NCBI GenBank assembly: GCA_021852225.1
Contig: JAJZOA010000260.1
Span: 1 to 5,438, forward strand
Direction of reading: 5' to 3'
Length of the DNA stretch: 5,438 nucleotides
Origin: Planctomycetota bacterium
Lineage (GTDB): Bacteria; Planctomycetota; Phycisphaerae; WQYP01
The translations under genes were made by a program, and so were the position numbers. The first letter of the stretch is position 1; each line of letters opens with the position of its first letter. The notes under the pieces were generated by a model that was not told the origin of the DNA, made no database searches, and was given only the letters and a program-made list of their open reading frames with translations. Positions 5,266 to 5,438 of the stretch are shown in pieces.

Positions 5266-5438
5266 TCTGCGACACCGCTGACCGGGCAAAACTCAGTTTC
5301 ATCCGGATCGACCAGAGAACCATTTCGGCTCCGGTCGGCATTCACTTTGGTGCGGCAGCCGTCACACGCCGGTGTTTCTGTCTTATGAACAGGCTGTTTC
5401 GTAATTAAACCTGACACCCACCCATTCGTCCCCACTGT
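5266..5438. other. non-coding tail after the hydrolase, no gene supported
   Basis: These 173 bases follow the hydrolase stop codon. They hold a bulged stem (5326-5333 with 5353-5361, 19-nt loop) without a U tract, and a small inverted repeat AACAG-G-CTGTT (5388-5398). Neither is a convincing terminator. A minus-strand reading frame enters here from the right, but it has no recognisable motif and runs antisense into the hydrolase. The true hydrolase terminator may lie beyond the right edge. Confidence 0.4.

Noticed and set aside
5326..5361. Bulged stem-loop as terminator of the hydrolase
   Set aside because: The stem has a bulge and a 19-nt loop, and no U tract follows.
5196..5435. Minus-strand 79-codon frame containing a CDGC motif at the right edge
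   Set aside because: A single CxxC-like pair is not evidence of a zinc site, and the frame runs antisense into the hydrolase 3' end. A gene entering from the right cannot be excluded but is not supported.
1..5438. Mobile elements, CRISPR arrays, tRNA or rRNA genes, toxin-antitoxin or defence genes
   Set aside because: No transposase or integrase motif, regularly spaced repeat, cloverleaf or defence-type protein was found; the genes look like ordinary carbohydrate metabolism and export functions.

Overview
The window looks like a chromosomal segment of a free-living Gram-negative heterotroph that degrades polysaccharides. One product carries a C-terminal PEP-CTERM sorting signal (PEP motif, hydrophobic stretch, arginine cluster), which is known from exosortase-bearing bacteria with an outer membrane. 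Together with the secreted multidomain glycoside hydrolase, moderate GC and abundant single-gene units, this suggests the Planctomycetota/Verrucomicrobiota group, perhaps a Phycisphaerae-like lineage. That placement is an inference; no rRNA or other marker gene is present.

Layout, left to right. (1) Positions 1-619, minus strand: the N-terminal two thirds of a PfkB-family sugar kinase, most like 2-keto-3-deoxygluconate kinase, running off the left edge. (2) 620-907: a divergent promoter region with two perfect inverted repeats that look like operators. (3) 908-1924, plus strand: an IolS-like aldo/keto reductase with a complete catalytic tetrad. (4) 1925-2146: a convergent intergenic region with a bidirectional intrinsic terminator and a second 55-nt stem-loop in the 3' UTR of the next gene. 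(5) 2147-3343, minus strand: an exported, probably beta-propeller protein with a PEP-CTERM anchor. (6) 3344-3555: an AT-rich divergent promoter region with a possible structured leader for the PEP-CTERM gene. (7) 3556-5265, plus strand: an exported clan GH-A glycoside hydrolase with a C-terminal carbohydrate-binding-like domain. (8) 5266-5438: no convincing gene.

How the genes may work together (inference). The hydrolase and the surface-anchored propeller protein are divergently transcribed from one short region and both are exported, so they may act together on extracellular glycan. The kinase and the reductase are also divergently transcribed and cytoplasmic. They fit the later steps in which sugars or sugar acids are interconverted and phosphorylated for the Entner-Doudoroff route. 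No transposase, integrase, CRISPR array, tRNA or phage-like gene was seen, and nothing here clearly forms a new multi-gene system. The points most worth a second look are the family assignment of the hydrolase, the palindromes between kinase and reductase, and the structured untranslated regions flanking the PEP-CTERM gene.
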